From: Paragorgia papillata
Lineage: Eukaryota; Cnidaria; Anthozoa; Scleralcyonacea; Coralliidae
NCBI GenBank assembly: GCA_035771165.1
Contig: JAWNZC010000102.1
Span: 802,001-866,000 of the forward strand
DNA: 64,000 bases
Reading direction: 5' to 3'
The notes below the pieces were generated by a model. That model saw nothing but the letters and a program-made list of their open reading frames with translations, had not been told where the DNA came from and did no database searches. Of this stretch, positions 10,439 to 21,375 are shown piece by piece; the stretch's first letter is position 1; every line of letters starts with the position of its first letter. The position numbers were made by a program, and so were the translations under genes.

Positions 10439-10789
10439 AGCCCCGCACAGACGACCACGTTTTCCTTGACAAGTTCCTTGGTAGCTTTCCTTGCTCGTGT
10501 GTACGATGAACAATTTTCCCCCCAAACATTTTCCTTGACAATTTATAATTGCTCGTGTGTACGGTTGGACAAGTTTTCCTTGACGGCAATGGTCGCGTAA
10601 TAAGCTTCGGAGATGATCTTGTCAAGTTTTCCTTGACAACTATACACACACGAACAATTTTTCGTGTTCAAAAGCTGGCATGACCAGGTTTTGAACAAGG
10701 CTCCTTTTCAAGGAAAAACTTGTCAATTTGTGTCGTACACACGAACAAATAAAACTTGTCAAGGAAAACTTGATCGTCTGTGCGGCGCT
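10439..10789. mobile_element. MITE with AGCCCCGCACAGACGA ends and TTA target
   Basis: The left end AGCCCCGCACAGACGACCACG pairs with the right end TCGTCTGTGCGGCGCT. TTA lies on both sides, the 3-bp duplication typical of PIF/Harbinger elements. The interior repeats TTTTCCTTGACAAGTTTTCC and its complement many times. Confidence 0.8.
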
Positions 10790-10934
10790 TTACATTCACG
10801 CCGTGCATGCATGCATTTTATTTCAGAAATTTTAAAACTTTTAAATTCCTTTTTTAAAAACCTTTTTTAACCTGTAAAATACTAAACACTGAGTTTCTAA
10901 AACCGACAGACCGAGTCAATGCTAATCGAGTGTT

Positions 10935-11237
10935 AGGCCCTGTTTACATGAAGCGGATTGATCGACAGTCCAATCGGATCGAAAAACGTCAATTTGGGCT
11001 GGGCAATGTTTACATGGAGAATCCGATCTGCTTGGAACTTTGTTTTCGGTTTTGGAACACTATTTTCTGTGCTTCCCTCAATGTCTGCCATTTAGCACGA
11101 CACGCAAGTCAATCCGTGCTTGAATCTCAAGTCAATCCACTCCACTGCGTGGAGTTTCAATTTTCTTCATGTAAACACAACAAGGAGAAACAACATGGGA
11201 GATTTGACTCGAACGCTAAGCATGTAAACAGAGCCTA
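10935..11237. mobile_element. MITE family F, full copy
   Basis: Inverted ends TTAGGCCCTGTTTACATGAA and CATGTAAACAGAGCCTAA. The interior has AATCCGATCTGCTTGGAAC, TGCTTCCCTCAATGTCTGCC and TCTTCATGTAAACACAACAA. Copies or fragments lie at 8720, 27055-28020, 49008 and 50055. Confidence 0.82.
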
Positions 11238-11244
11238 AAAAGAG

Positions 11245-11400
11245 TGCTGCGTAGGCAGTGTTTTAGATTGAGGAAAGTGAAAAGGCGGTAAACTGCTGAG
11301 ATTAGTTTTGATAACGAAATACTGACGTTTTATTTTAGTGGAGCCCTTCATCAGAGTAAAATGTCAAGGGCTTTGCTCGAAACGTCAGTATTTAAAGAAA
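11245..11400. mobile_element. MITE family G fragment
   Basis: Contains GTAGGCAGTGTTTTAGAT, AAGTGAAAAGGCGGTAAACT and ATAACGAAATACTGACGTTT. Copies at 16505, 18760, 19090 and 58329. The ACGTTTCGAGC core with mirrored halves resembles family H. Confidence 0.7.
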
Positions 11401-12224
11401 GGTCGAAACCAGCAATGATTATTTATAGAGTAAAATTATAGTTTGCCCTTCATTATCAAAACAATTTATATCGCGGAAATTTCTTATTATGATTTAAGAA
11501 ACTCTATAAGATAAGACAAAGAAGCTGTATGCAATTAATTGAATATCAGGGCAGTTCCTACTGAGAATGTAATATAAAGGTACAGTGCTACGTGGGCAGT
11601 ATAGTTTCAGCTTATATGCATGCGTGATGGCGTCGAAATAATTTAAAGGTGGTCAACCGGCAAAAACAAATATATTAGCGAACAAAAACTATCGTTTTGA
11701 GTCAAAGTTTTGCGTTAGAGTTAGTCGTGAAACGGAATGGAAATAAAATACACTATATAATTGTGAGCATTTGACGAACTATGCGGGATTCTGTGACATG
11801 AATTATATAATCAAGGTTTTAATAGCAAAAAAACACCACGTAAAGGAATATTAAAATAATATATAATAAGAAAGCTAACGTTTCGTTGCTTAGATACAAG
11901 GGCGACAAAACTATACAGTATAGTGAACTACGTGATATTTAGACGAAGATTAACTGGCGTGTGTGTGAGGCATGTCGCATACAAACAAAGGACGTGAGGT
12001 GAGAGAAAAAAAATTAAAGATAAAAACAACAGGACACTCAGCCAGCGGGTTATTCAAGATGTTTAAAAAAAAAGAGCCATCCCGCTAACCAGGCTGGCTC
12101 ACAAGGCTTATCTTCGTGTATGGATGAATAGAATGCTTAATTGCATTCGTACCAACATTTTGAAAAAATGTTTGCATAAAATAAGGAGAATGAGCAATAT
12201 TTTTTTTGTACACGGAAAATCTTG
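11401..12224. other. 0.8 kb without recognised features
   Basis: AT-rich. Both strands were read for splice-bounded frames and terminal repeats, and nothing was supportable. Confidence 0.5.
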
Positions 12225-12450
12225 TGGTCATATTTTTATTTATTTATCATCCAAATGTTAACCAAATTCAACCATTGAAAAGTTTGGTCCTTGGTCTATG
12301 ATCAATCTTTCCATAACCTTTCACCAAAACCTGTGCAGTATTTTGTGAGATATCCTGGCGACAAACGGACCGTCACAAGCAGATAAACATGCAGACAGAT
12401 AAACCGAGGTAAAAACATAACTTCCTGGTGAAGGTAATAAAAAACAAAGC
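12225..12450 (+). mobile_element. Likely RTE-type LINE 3' tail
   Basis: The run CCATTGAAAAGTTTGGTCC ... TTGTGAGATATCCTGGCGAC ... ACAGATAAACCGAGGT ... TTCCTGGTGAAGGTAATAAA resembles the conserved 3' end of RTE/BovB-like elements of marine invertebrates (family likeness recalled, not searched). No reverse transcriptase remains. Confidence 0.45.
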
Positions 12451-12681
12451 TAGGGAATACATAAATAAATAAATACATGTAACGACATAAGACCCTATTT
12501 CAGACATAGTTTAACGCTACTCTGGCTCAAAAGTTTTTAAACGTAGCTTAAAAAGTTACTGTTCATGGCCCAACGTTTTGACACTCCGATCTAGTATCTT
12601 CATTAGGGGTGATCATTGTGAAGACAAGTCCCATATATAATATACTCTAGAATAGAACCGATAAAATACGTATGATTTCAG

Positions 12682-12866
12682 AGTCGATGCCGCCCCAGAA
12701 AGAGCTAAAGGAAGGATTAAATTTAAGGATTAAAAGACTCTCTATATCACGAAGTTTAGAGGTAGCTGACGATGATGACAAAATAGTCACATTTTTTTGG
12801 ACGAAACAGCGCATGTCCAGTCTCACAACGGTCAGACAGGAAGCCAGTGGGAGAAGGATTGATTAG
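12682..12866 (+). CDS. Candidate last coding exon, unknown protein
   Basis: A plausible acceptor (CGTATGATTTCAG) is followed by an open frame of about 60 codons to TAG at 12866. The peptide is charged and helical in character (PPQKELKEGLNLRIKRL, then ADDDDK), unlike the low-complexity frames of the repeats around it. It would enter with one base of a split codon from an upstream exon, which I could not find. No family recognised. It may also be chance, as the pyrimidine tract is weak. Confidence 0.3.
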
Positions 12867-12885
12867 CAAAGGAACTGTCATTAAT

Positions 12886-13110
12886 TATAAGTAATATTGG
12901 GCATTTCACTCGATTACATAACATGTTCTCAGGATTTTGGGTGAACGAAAATTCGAGTGTAGAATATATACATTATAAGACCAGACCGGGACCAGTTGCG
13001 AAAAATGCGACTATACGGGCCTTCCGGCAGGAATTGAACCCACGACCTTGCGACTGTCGTGCAATGCTCTGACCACTGAGCCACGGAGGGCGTTGCCGAG
13101 AGCTTGATTT
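12886..13110 (-). mobile_element. tRNA-derived SINE, copy 3
   Basis: Same landmarks as 2276-2552 (TTCCGGCAGGAATTGAACCC, CACTGAGCCACGGAGGGCG on the plus strand). The anticodon-like region is changed to GCGACTGTCGTGCAA. Confidence 0.85.
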
Positions 13111-13424
13111 CTAGTATTTTTTTACTATAATAAGTTCCGTTGTTTTATTCTTTCTGCTTTCTTTTCTTTAAGATTCTAACAGAAACAGTCCAGATCGAAC
13201 TGTTCAGTAATAACCACTGTGGTTAACACGTTCTTCTTAAGCTATTTATCACCACAACAAAATTGGTATTTTAAAACTATAAATCAAAATTTGGTATAGG
13301 ACTAGGAAAACGTTTGGAAAAATTTTGATGGGCTTTGAAATTTTTTGGTTATAAGTGTAAGAATTGATGAACGAGAACTAATAATGATTTTCGGTACTAT
13401 ACTCCGCGTGACGAACCATACAGC

Positions 13425-13491
13425 GTGTGGCCTTTTGGATTCGAACTCGCGGTCTTCGGTTTGACTAGTCCGACGTTCTACCGGCTGAGCT
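13425..13491 (-). mobile_element. tRNA-like sequence, SINE head or pseudo-tRNA
   Basis: On the minus strand GTGTAGCTCAGCCGGTAGAA and GCGAGTTCGAATCC form A and B boxes. The anticodon arm TCGGACTAGTCAAACCGA has a 10-base loop, which is wrong for a working tRNA. It ends exactly where the MITE at 13492 begins. Confidence 0.55.
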
Positions 13492-13949
13492 ACACGCGTA
13501 AAAATCTCGCAAGTTGTTACAGCATTGTTGCCTGAACAATGCTGTAACAACTTGTTGCCATATGTGAACAACCATTGATAAATGAACAACATTGTTCATC
13601 ATTGTTTCAACAAGTTGTTATACAGCTTGATGAAACAACAACCGTTGTTCACGCGAACAACCGAAGAACGTGTTGATACATCAACCATGTTCACCATTGT
13701 TGTAACATTGTTGTTCATCGTTGTTATTTCGTCATGCTGTTACAACATGTTGTATCATGTGCGAACAACGTTGTTGGCTATAAAAAATGTGCTGTTGGAA
13801 CAACTTGTTCATGACTGTTGATTTATCCGTGAACAAGTTGTTCTGAACCATACGTGAACAACTTGTTGACAACTTGTTCACGGCGAGCAGCACAACACTG
13901 TTCACGCCTGTTGACAACCGTGAACAAGTTGTGCGTTTTTACGCGTGCA
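13492..13949. mobile_element. MITE family I, ACACGCGTAAAAA ends with GTTGTTC palindromes
   Basis: Inverted ends ACACGCGTAAAAATC and GTTTTTACGCGTG. Inside, almost everything is AACAACGTTGTTC-type palindromes, giving several alternative hairpins. A near-identical copy is at 31697-32157. The interior resembles the 24-bp minisatellite at 52636. Confidence 0.88.
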
Positions 13950-14320
13950 TGTACACGGTCAAGTTGGGGGCAGGTCGTGGAATGATGGTATTTATATTTG
14001 ATATATCGAAACTGAAATCAATATAGTTTCTTCAATATCGAGAGACTCTCAATCTTATGTTGTTATGTGGAACGGAATTCTTAGAAAATTGCTTCCTGCT
14101 TTTTTTATATGCTGGAAATTCCCAGAAAAAAAACACTAAAGGTCAGAATCGTAGAAATATAGCTCTGACTTTCTAGCACTTTTACACTTGTGGTCAGAAT
14201 TATTAAGCCACTTATATTTCTGCAAGTTTTTTAACTTTCCTGTAATGTTTTTAGAATGCGATTATAGAGTTTTATAAGTGTTATATATTTGATTTGAATT
14301 CCTATATCCCAAAGTGTATG
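13950..14320. other. Non-coding stretch
   Basis: No gene or repeat family recognised. It ends in a (CA)n(TA)n run at 14321-14355. Confidence 0.5.
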
Positions 14321-14323
14321 AAA

Positions 14324-14355
<32 letters not shown>

Positions 14356-14356
14356 T

Positions 14357-14534
14357 TCTAAAATTCATTAATAATTCATGAGGAAAACACAAAGAAAAAT
14401 CATGAGCGTATCTATGAAGTGATTCTTTTTAGAAGTAATATTTATAAACCTTGCAGTACGGGCTTTATCGGCTCTAAAACACTTTATCGCCTCGTTTATA
14501 TCCGATAAAGCCCTCCTGCGCGGTTTACAAATAT

Positions 14535-14608
<74 letters not shown>

Positions 14609-14640
14609 CATATATAAACGAGCACGTGTGATTTTGTTCA
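14357..14640. mobile_element. Repeat family J copy with (TA)n
   Basis: Carries ATTCATTAATAATTCATGAG, GATAAAGCCCTCCTGCGCGG and a TA run (14537-14604). The same block without the TA run is at 40021-40310, so the microsatellite grew inside the element. Confidence 0.7.
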
Positions 14641-14684
14641 CGGAATGTCGGAAAGTGCTCAATACCATAAAGGTAGAGCGAATA

Positions 14685-14806
14685 TAGTATAGTTTAAGTG
14701 GGCTTACCTCAAAATGTTGAGTGTCGCAACTGTCAGTTTCATGCGTGAAACTGACAGTTGCGACACTCAACATTTTGATGTAAGCCCACTTAAACTATAC
14801 TATATA
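14685..14806. repeat. Near-perfect 57-bp-arm hairpin
   Basis: GTATAGTTTAAGTGGGCTTA and the following GTTGAGTGTCGCAACTGTCA are repeated as the exact complement around a GCGTGAAAC turn, with only a few mismatches. A further single arm (AAGTGGGCTTACCTCAAATG) follows at 14819. Confidence 0.85.
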
Positions 14807-15504
14807 TATATACACTATAAGTGGGCTTACCTCAAATGTTACTATATATTATCAAGAAGTATATTAAAAGAGTAAACAACGGAACTTTGAACAGGTTTTT
14901 ATTTTTATTTGGTTACAAACATTTCGCCCATTCGGGATTCTTCAGTGTAAATAAAAAAGTTAAAAAGTTATATTTTAGTTGCTATGCCAACACTGATGAT
15001 TGCAAAGCAAACTGGGATATCCTGACTTCTTGTTCGAAACGTTTACAATTTTCGCAAGCCTCGAGTCAGAATTTTATATACCAATGTATACTAATTTTAC
15101 ACTGGAAATTTCTAGTTGTATATTTCACCATTCTTTTTGATGGAAGTAAATGTAACGCGAAATGCAGCGACCGCATTTTGGCGTGTTTTTCGCATTTATT
15201 CGGCTGGGAAATATAAAAAAATCTAGAAAAATCTTTTACTATATCTAAAATAATCATGAAATTATATATAAATAGAAGTTTGTGAATACACCACACGTTC
15301 GTTATTTGTTTGCTAAGCTGCCGGTTTTCGGCTAAAGAATTTATTAAAAAAGCGTGGTATATCTACAAAGTTGGCTAGAAGATTAAGAAACCCTTAAAAT
15401 AATTAAAGATAGTAATGTATTGTGTAGGAAGTGCAGAAAGAACAATTAAAAATGTTTGTCCTCTGTAGAAACGCTTCCTAAACGAGGACTAGGGTTTTTG
15501 GGTA
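14807..15504. other. Non-coding, possible decayed MITE
   Basis: A 131-codon plus frame (14821-15216) contains GTTACAAACATTTCGCCC ... TTGTTCGAAACGTTTAC, which looks like mirrored element sequence rather than a gene. Confidence 0.4.
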
Positions 15505-16138
15505 AGGCATTATGGACATTACGAAGTATACGGCAACTTCAACGACAACGCCTTGCAATTAAAAGAATTCTAGTTGCGAAACAATCTCAACACCGTCCTT
15601 GTTATTTATACAACGCCCCATAGAGCATTTTCACGTCTTCAGGACGACGTCAACGGCCAAAAGATGAAACCAGCTTGAGATTGACTTCAATACGGACATG
15701 ACCCTGCGAGCAGAGCCTTCTTTTTCCTTATTTTTTCGCTGAGAGAGAGGAAGAAAAGAAGGCTCTGCTGTATTCGTGACTGGTTTCCATTGCCCATGCA
15801 TGTCAGTTGCTTGGTTACAATCTCGAACCCAGTACAAATCAGAGCAGAAAACAAAACGAGAACCGGTTAAACGGGTCTTAAACGGGTTACTTCGTCCTAA
15901 ATCTTGGACGAAGCCAAACACGAATACGGCAGAGCCTTAAATAAAGAAAAGAAGGCTCTGCTCGCAGGGTATACGGATACTACAATCATTTTAGCATGCA
16001 GTACACTTGGGCGTTTTGGAAGTCAATAAACTAGCTTCAAATATCAAATATATAATAGTCAGTTATAGTCGTAACTTGGTGGAATTATAAAATCTAAGTT
16101 GCTTTTTGACCACCGTCGTCGTCCTATTAAGGTCCTTA
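15505..16138. mobile_element. MITE family K, copy 1, interrupted by family A
   Basis: Shares AACGCC ... GAGCATTTTCACGTCTTCAG, GACGACGTCAACGGC and CCGTCGTCGTCCTA with the copies at 25120 and 47518. The family A element at 15701-15970 splits it after TTCAATACGGACA, so A is the younger insertion. Confidence 0.8.
15701..15970. mobile_element. MITE family A, copy 2
   Basis: Reverse orientation of 671-965, with the same ACCCTGCGAGCAGAGCCTTC ends and the same middle. Nested in family K. Confidence 0.88.
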
Positions 16139-16500
16139 TTTTGTCAGGGGAAAGCGTCTGGCGAAGTACACTGAAATAAAAATACTATAGTTGTAGATTT
16201 GAAATAATAATAACAAATGGTAATGCATGGGAAGAAGTCATTTCTATTTTTAAGTTTCATCAGTAAACGCGTGGGTTGCTGTAGGAGGTGAATTAACTAA
16301 CCCTGGGAAATGAATGTGAGAATCCGTTGGTTTATCCGCCCATGCTAGCTAGACCAAGAAATAAATTAATGAAAAATATTCACTGAGTTGGTGTATATAG
16401 CTGAATATAGTTTTAAGTTTAAAAATGAGACTCTTTTCGCGTCTTTTGCGATAGAAATGGGCGAGATGACAGAAACGTTCGTGTCCGCGGAATATGAAAG
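16139..16500. other. Non-coding stretch
   Basis: Nothing recognised. Minus frames at 16349-16675 continue into family G sequence and are not taken as genes. Confidence 0.4.
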
Positions 16501-16504
16501 TAGA

Positions 16505-16620
16505 GTGGTGCGTAGGCAGTGTTTTAGATAGAGCAAAGTGAAAAGGTGGTGAAAAGCCGAGATTGTTAGTAACGAAATACTGACGTTTCGAGCGGAGCCC
16601 TTCATATAGCGGAATAAGCT
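16505..16620. mobile_element. MITE family G fragment
   Basis: GCGTAGGCAGTGTTTTAGAT ... ACGAAATACTGACGTTTCGA ... GCGGAGCCCTTCAT, as at 11245. Confidence 0.75.
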
Positions 16621-17655
16621 CAGCTTTATATATATAGACGTCACTAGTTCGTTTCAAAAAATCTCGCCATTTCACGACCTTTAATTAAGATTTCATTTTT
16701 ACGGCCTCTGTACATCGTCAAAGGGGCTCTCATGCCAATTTTAGTAATTCTCACACAAACAAAGTTGTTTTAAAATTGCACAAAACCTCACAATAACGGT
16801 TTTAAAAGCAGGTTTGGACTGGCCATGTCGATCCCAGAATAATGACTGAGTATTGTGAAACAATGGCGGGTCATTGTTCCAAGGTAAAATAAACAATGGC
16901 CAGTTCAAGTCTGTTTAAGAGATAGAAAAACATAAAAGAGATACTATAATTCTACGCAGAAATAGGGATGGTCAAAATTAAAGCGAGATTGAAACGGATT
17001 GCGAATGCATGCATGTGAGTCTTGGCTCAGCAGTTGACCGTTAATTTGTATGAAAACTTGATTCGGTTTAGAAATCAGATTCATAGTTTTTAGATGACTT
17101 GTATTTAATAACTGAATCAATGTGGAATTTTAAGTTTGAAGGTTGAAGCTCAGAATTTGAATGTAGGACACTTTTTGGTTAAAACTAAAAACCTACGCAA
17201 TGCTCTATTTTTGTTATAGCTTTTTATAATATGGCACGAATTACTTTCCGTAGAATCACGAGCTGTGATTGGTTGCTGACATTTCGAGATTTCTCCGTAA
17301 TGCCCGTGGGCATTATGAAAATTGTTAATGCCCTACGATTGGAAACAATAAAAAAATCCTAATCAGAAAGTTTCCCCGCGAAGCTCAGAGCTTGAAAGTA
17401 CTTGTTTCTTTATTGGCAGATATTTGATCATTTGAAGCAAAGCTCAAGATCTGAGTACGTAGAAAAAAACGTTTATTTTGAATTATGTGGGAGGCCAATT
17501 TAGTTTGTTTGTCCATGGTTTGTCCGATTTCCAAGTTTATATATATATATATATAGCAAGTTATATATATATACAATGCGAAGTCATGCTATCTGATTTA
17601 TTGACTTGTTCGGGTTATTAGTTGCTTATATTTACATTGTGTATGCTCAAAGGTT
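16621..17655. other. 1 kb without recognised features
   Basis: AT-rich. One short TA run near 17538. No terminal repeats or splice-bounded frames stand out. Confidence 0.5.
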
Positions 17656-18210
17656 AAAGTGCCTCTATGGCCTGTGGGATCTTTACATATTTAAATAACT
17701 TAGGTTAAAAGAAAATGTTTCCCGAAATTTTTTCTCAAAAATATTAAATGCTCGCCCATTAACAGTGCTCCGAAGTTGGCCAAATCAGCCCAAATCGCGC
17801 CATTTTGAAAGTTAGACCGTTTTCTTGGGCCTGGGCTCTAATTGATAGATTTACGTCACATTTGCGTCACAGTCGGAACACCAAAATTTCTTCCACCGAG
17901 TCTGAGTCAGACGAACCATCTTGGAACATATTGATGAATATATTTAAAGTTTTCATTGCTTAAATAAAGGTTTAAGAGACGCAATACCAAAAACACACTA
18001 AATAGTCAGAAGTTCGGTTCCGACCGTGACGTCACAGAGTAAACTCGCACCATGTCCCTAATGCACGGTCACAGTTAAAGAGGTACCAACTTTGAAGCGC
18101 TGTTAATGGGCGGGGATTTAATATTTTTGAGAAAAAATTTCGGGAAACATTTTCTTTTAACCTAAGTTATTTAAATATGTAAAGACCCCACAGGCCATAG
18201 AGGCACTTTA
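17656..18210. mobile_element. MITE family L, AAAGTGCCTCTATGGCCTGT ends
   Basis: Inverted arms of about 140 bp (AAAGTGCCTCTATGGCCTGT and complement), TTAA at the outer edges. Arms also share AAATTTTTTCTCAAAAATAT and CCGCCCATTAACAG-type sequence. Confidence 0.85.
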
Positions 18211-18759
18211 ACGTCTGGCACATGAGCCCTTCTTTATTTAATAATGAAAAACAGAAACCTTAATATTTTCAAATCTAGCGGTTTTCCAGTAAAATACTAT
18301 AAAAGGGAATTCAGGGTTGAGAATTCAAAAATATTTAAATATTTACAAGCTTTGTCATATTTTGATTATTACGAACACAACTGGAGATAATTTACACAAT
18401 AACATCTGCAAGATGATGGCGGGTTAACCACAACAGCTTTTGGGCAATTACTGTGGTCCCAAAATAGAGTTGAAGCCAACTGAACAATGGACAATTACAC
18501 AGTTTACAAAGCAACAAGCTAAAAAAAAAAAACAACCTAAAAACAACTGATAAGTCGATGTGCCTGATTACATTTTATGTAAATTGTTTTTTACAAACGA
18601 AGGCGGCTAAATTATAAGTTTTTTAAAGCAACTGAAAGGTAGTAATTAAGTGATGATTTCTTGAAACCTGTTAGCCGATTTGTATTTACTTGTGATGTGA
18701 TTTTTGGTAGAATATTCCAGATTCGTGTGCTTTAAACGATTCAAGCAATAAATATTCAA
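18211..18759. other. Non-coding stretch
   Basis: Nothing recognised on either strand. Confidence 0.5.
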
Positions 18760-18912
18760 ATTAAAGCAAAGTGAAAAGATGTTAATGTGGTACTAAACTG
18801 CCGAGAATAGTTTTGATAACGAAATACTGACGTTTCGAGCGGAGCTCTTCGTGAGAGTAAAATGTAAATGCTCTATCTAAAACACTATACCTACACAGCA
18901 TGCACTCTACTT
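18760..18912. mobile_element. MITE family G fragment
   Basis: AAGCAAAGTGAAAAGATG ... ATAACGAAATACTGACGTTT ... CTACACAGCATGCACTCTAC. A further scrap at 19090-19125 abuts the MITE at 19126. Confidence 0.7.
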
Positions 18913-19125
18913 TTCTATACTTAATATTCAATTTATATTGCATTCGAAGGTTGGATTGCCGAATGGGGGGCCATATGGTCTTTAGCTCGCCCACATAAAA
19001 AAGGAACTTATCTTTAAAAGTTAGAAAAATATATTTTGAAATTAAGAGGCGTGGTGTTCTGCGTCATCTATAGTCTGAATTATTATTAGAGTTTTAGCAA
19101 AGTGAAAAGGTGGTAAACTGCCGAG

Positions 19126-19416
19126 CAAAGTCAATCGAGATATGGTCTGGAAACTCGGCAAACTTCAAAGCGCCTATAATGAGCTGGGATTTTATGTTGA
19201 ACCGTACCCTACACCGTGCACATCCTTTGTTTTAGGTTTATTAATATTTAAATAGCACGGTTGAGTGATTGAACTGAAACGTTGCTATTGGACAATTCGT
19301 TCATTATACTAAAATACAATGGGTTCAGTGACCGTGCACAAAAATGCATAAAGGCGAACAAAAAGATAGACCAAAGACTTTAGCTGAGTTTCCAGAGCAT
19401 ATCTCGATTGACTATG
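19126..19416. mobile_element. MITE family M, CAAAGTCAATCGAGATATGG ends
   Basis: CAAAGTCAATCGAGATATGG and GGAAACTC at the left are mirrored by GAGTTTCC and CATATCTCGATTGACTATG at the right. A diverged relative lies at about 28030-28280. The right edge abuts the captured coding fragment at 19417. Confidence 0.8.
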
Positions 19417-19551
19417 CCGTATGTGTGTAGATGCTGTAATTCGAACTTCGCCAGCAACCCCATTGACTTGTTTGGGGAAAAGTCAAACAAGGAGAACATA
19501 CTATCCAGATTCCGCTCGGATATTTACGCATGCGTACCTCAACCGGAATAA
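19417..19551 (+). pseudogene. Captured zinc-binding-domain fragment, copy 2
   Basis: Forty-four codons ending in TAA: YVCRCCNSNFAS, then NPIDLFGEKSNKENILSRF and CVPQPE. The CxxC pair followed by a DLF...NIL helix resembles the first half of small zinc-binding N-terminal domains of the ZAD type (family likeness, inference). The second CxxC pair expected for such a domain is missing. A sister fragment with a start codon lies at 33139-33324 (-), and in both the frame runs into the same terminal repeat. That argues for a gene piece carried by a transposon. The MITE at 19126 removed the 5' part. Confidence 0.6.
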
Positions 19552-19633
19552 CAAGAATCCTGTGATTTGAAACGGATTATCCCAGAGTCTCTCGTTTCCC
19601 GGGTGGGGAACATGGGCTCTGGGAACGAGATTG
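19552..19633. mobile_element. Terminal repeat of the gene-capturing TIR element
   Basis: GATTTGAAACGGATTATCCC ... GGGTGGGGAAC ... GCTCTGGGAACGAGATT, the same 70-bp end found twice around the copy at 33058-33463. The partner end is missing here. Confidence 0.7.
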
Positions 19634-20394
19634 GGGTGCATTTTTGTACTTTTTACTTCCGCTACTATTGATGCTTCCGGTGAGTTGTTAGCCGTGTGAC
19701 GGAGTGAGGCCGTGAGGCATGTTGTAAGTTCTTTGTTCCCTTTGCTTTTGGAGTTGGACAAAAAGTTGAACAGCTTTGCCTTTTGATCCAGGTGTTCTTG
19801 CACGTTGTTGGTAGATATTGAAAGTGACTGGCTGACTTTGTAGTTTAACAGTGATCAGATGTGGCTGACAACTGTCGTGATCGTAAGTATGTTCACCAGT
19901 GTGAAGGATGCACCACATTCAGCCTTCGATTGAGGCTCGGCGTACTTGCCAGTAGCCCGAATGAACGCCTGACGAGGGCATTTGGCTCTGGGTACGAGAT
20001 TGACGCCTGAGCCAGGCGTTTTGTTTATGTAGTTTTTTCCTCCGACATTCAAACCGGTACTGATTACCTTTGTGTTTTTCTCATGAACTCTTAATGAGTT
20101 TGGCATATATGTGTCTGTATACGTAGAGGAAATGCGTTCATTCTGCCGGAAATACATATTGTTTTTTCACTAAGAAAATTGCCTAAAAATAATTTATCAA
20201 ACTAATTGAATACACATGCAGAGAATTTTGTAATAAAATAGTAAGGTGAAAAAGGCTGTCAAATTTTTAAAAGATCTTGGTACAGTATATTATATACTGA
20301 TGAAAAGGGATATGAAAAAGCGCACAAAAATAATTCATTATTTTACAAATGGCTCTAAATCATTTATAAACTTGAGTAATGATTTATTTAACGT
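19634..20394. other. Stretch with possible coding scraps on minus strand
   Basis: Minus frames around 19600-19860 (for example EHLDQKAKLFNFLSNSKSKG) look more protein-like than the surroundings but have no clear splice sites or family. They may be another captured fragment. The rest is unremarkable. Confidence 0.25.
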
Positions 20395-20698
20395 CGCAAG
20401 CACAGGATGTGGTCGCCCAATCATCCGAGCCAGGGGCTCATGTTAAAAGTGCACGACATAAGCTAAGACCTAACGTGTTGATTTTACGGAGGGAGGAAAA
20501 TCGCAGAGCCCCACGAAAAACCCTCGAAGCACAGGAGAGACCAACTAAACTCTACTCACATGAAATTCAAGTTCGAGAACGGGGTTATTCCCAGACGGTC
20601 ACCCATCCAAGTACTAACCCCGTCCAACTGGGCTTAACTATTGGTGAGAGGCAGCGCCCTAACAGCACACGCCACCTGTGCCAGGGTCAAAACGGCCT
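20395..20698 (-). mobile_element. 5S rRNA-derived SINE, copy 1
   Basis: On the minus strand: GTTAAGCCCAGTTGGACGGG, GGTTAGTACTTGGATGGGTG, ACCGTCTGGGAATAACCCCG. These match the 3' half of 5S rRNA including the internal promoter. A body with GGTCTCTCCTGTGCTTCGAG and a tail with GAGCC ... GGCTCGGATGATTGGGCGAC follow. This is the SINE3-type design. Confidence 0.85.
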
Positions 20699-20716
20699 CT
20701 GTTATTTTACAAATCA

Positions 20717-21215
20717 AAATCGAAATATACAGTAAGGTTGGATATACTGCCGAAATATGGAACGTAGAAGTCTAACGTTTCGAGCGAATTGTCCCTTCGT
20801 CAGAGAAAAACGTCTATACGTTCTCTGTTTCGGCATGCAGTATATGGATATCTCATATCTCATATGGATAACTCCGGCATTTCACTCGATTACATGCCCA
20901 ATATTTCTTCTAATAAACCCAATTCTCTCCTGGCATTACCACCTTGATGTATACAGAACTCGCGATCAAGCTCTCGGCAACGGCCTCCGTGGCTCAGTGG
21001 TCAGAGCATTGCACTAGAATCGCAAGGTCGTGGGTTCAATTCTTGCCGGAAGGCCTGTGTAGTTGCATTTTTCGCAACTGGTCCCGGTTTGGTCTTAAAA
21101 TGTAATATATTCTACACTCGAATTTTCCTTCACCAAAAATCCCTAGAACTTACTATATTTCGATTTGTGTTTCAACACTCATGCCTATACACAGCACGCT
21201 ACTTTTATTTATCTA
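20717..21215. mobile_element. MITE family H copy split by a tRNA-SINE
   Basis: The left part has GTAAGGTTGGATATACTGCC and GTCTAACGTTTCGAGCGAA. The right part (TTACTATATTTCGATTTGTG, TTTCAACACTCATGCCTATA, CAGCACGCTACTTTTATTT) resumes after the SINE at 20873-21148. Confidence 0.75.
20873..21148 (+). mobile_element. tRNA-derived SINE, copy 4
   Basis: Plus-strand copy with CCGTGGCTCAGTGGTCAGAG, TCGTGGGTTCAATTC, GCATTTTTCGCAACTGGTCC and a tail TTTTCCTTCACCAAAAATCC. Inserted into a family H element. Confidence 0.85.
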
Positions 21216-21375
21216 TTATTTTACTGCATGTGTCGACGCCAGATTATTTTTACCCTGTGTGTAACGTCTGACGATTTTTTAGACAGCCTATATATATAGC
21301 CAGCAATGGGTTAACTTATGTGATGTGTGAGATGCAGTTTGTATGACTAAGCGTTTTTGCCAGAGGGATAACATA

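Noticed and set aside
14821..15216. 131-codon plus frame with several cysteines
   Set aside because: Hydrophobic, no signal peptide or splice sites, and it contains element-like TTCGAAACGTTTAC sequence.
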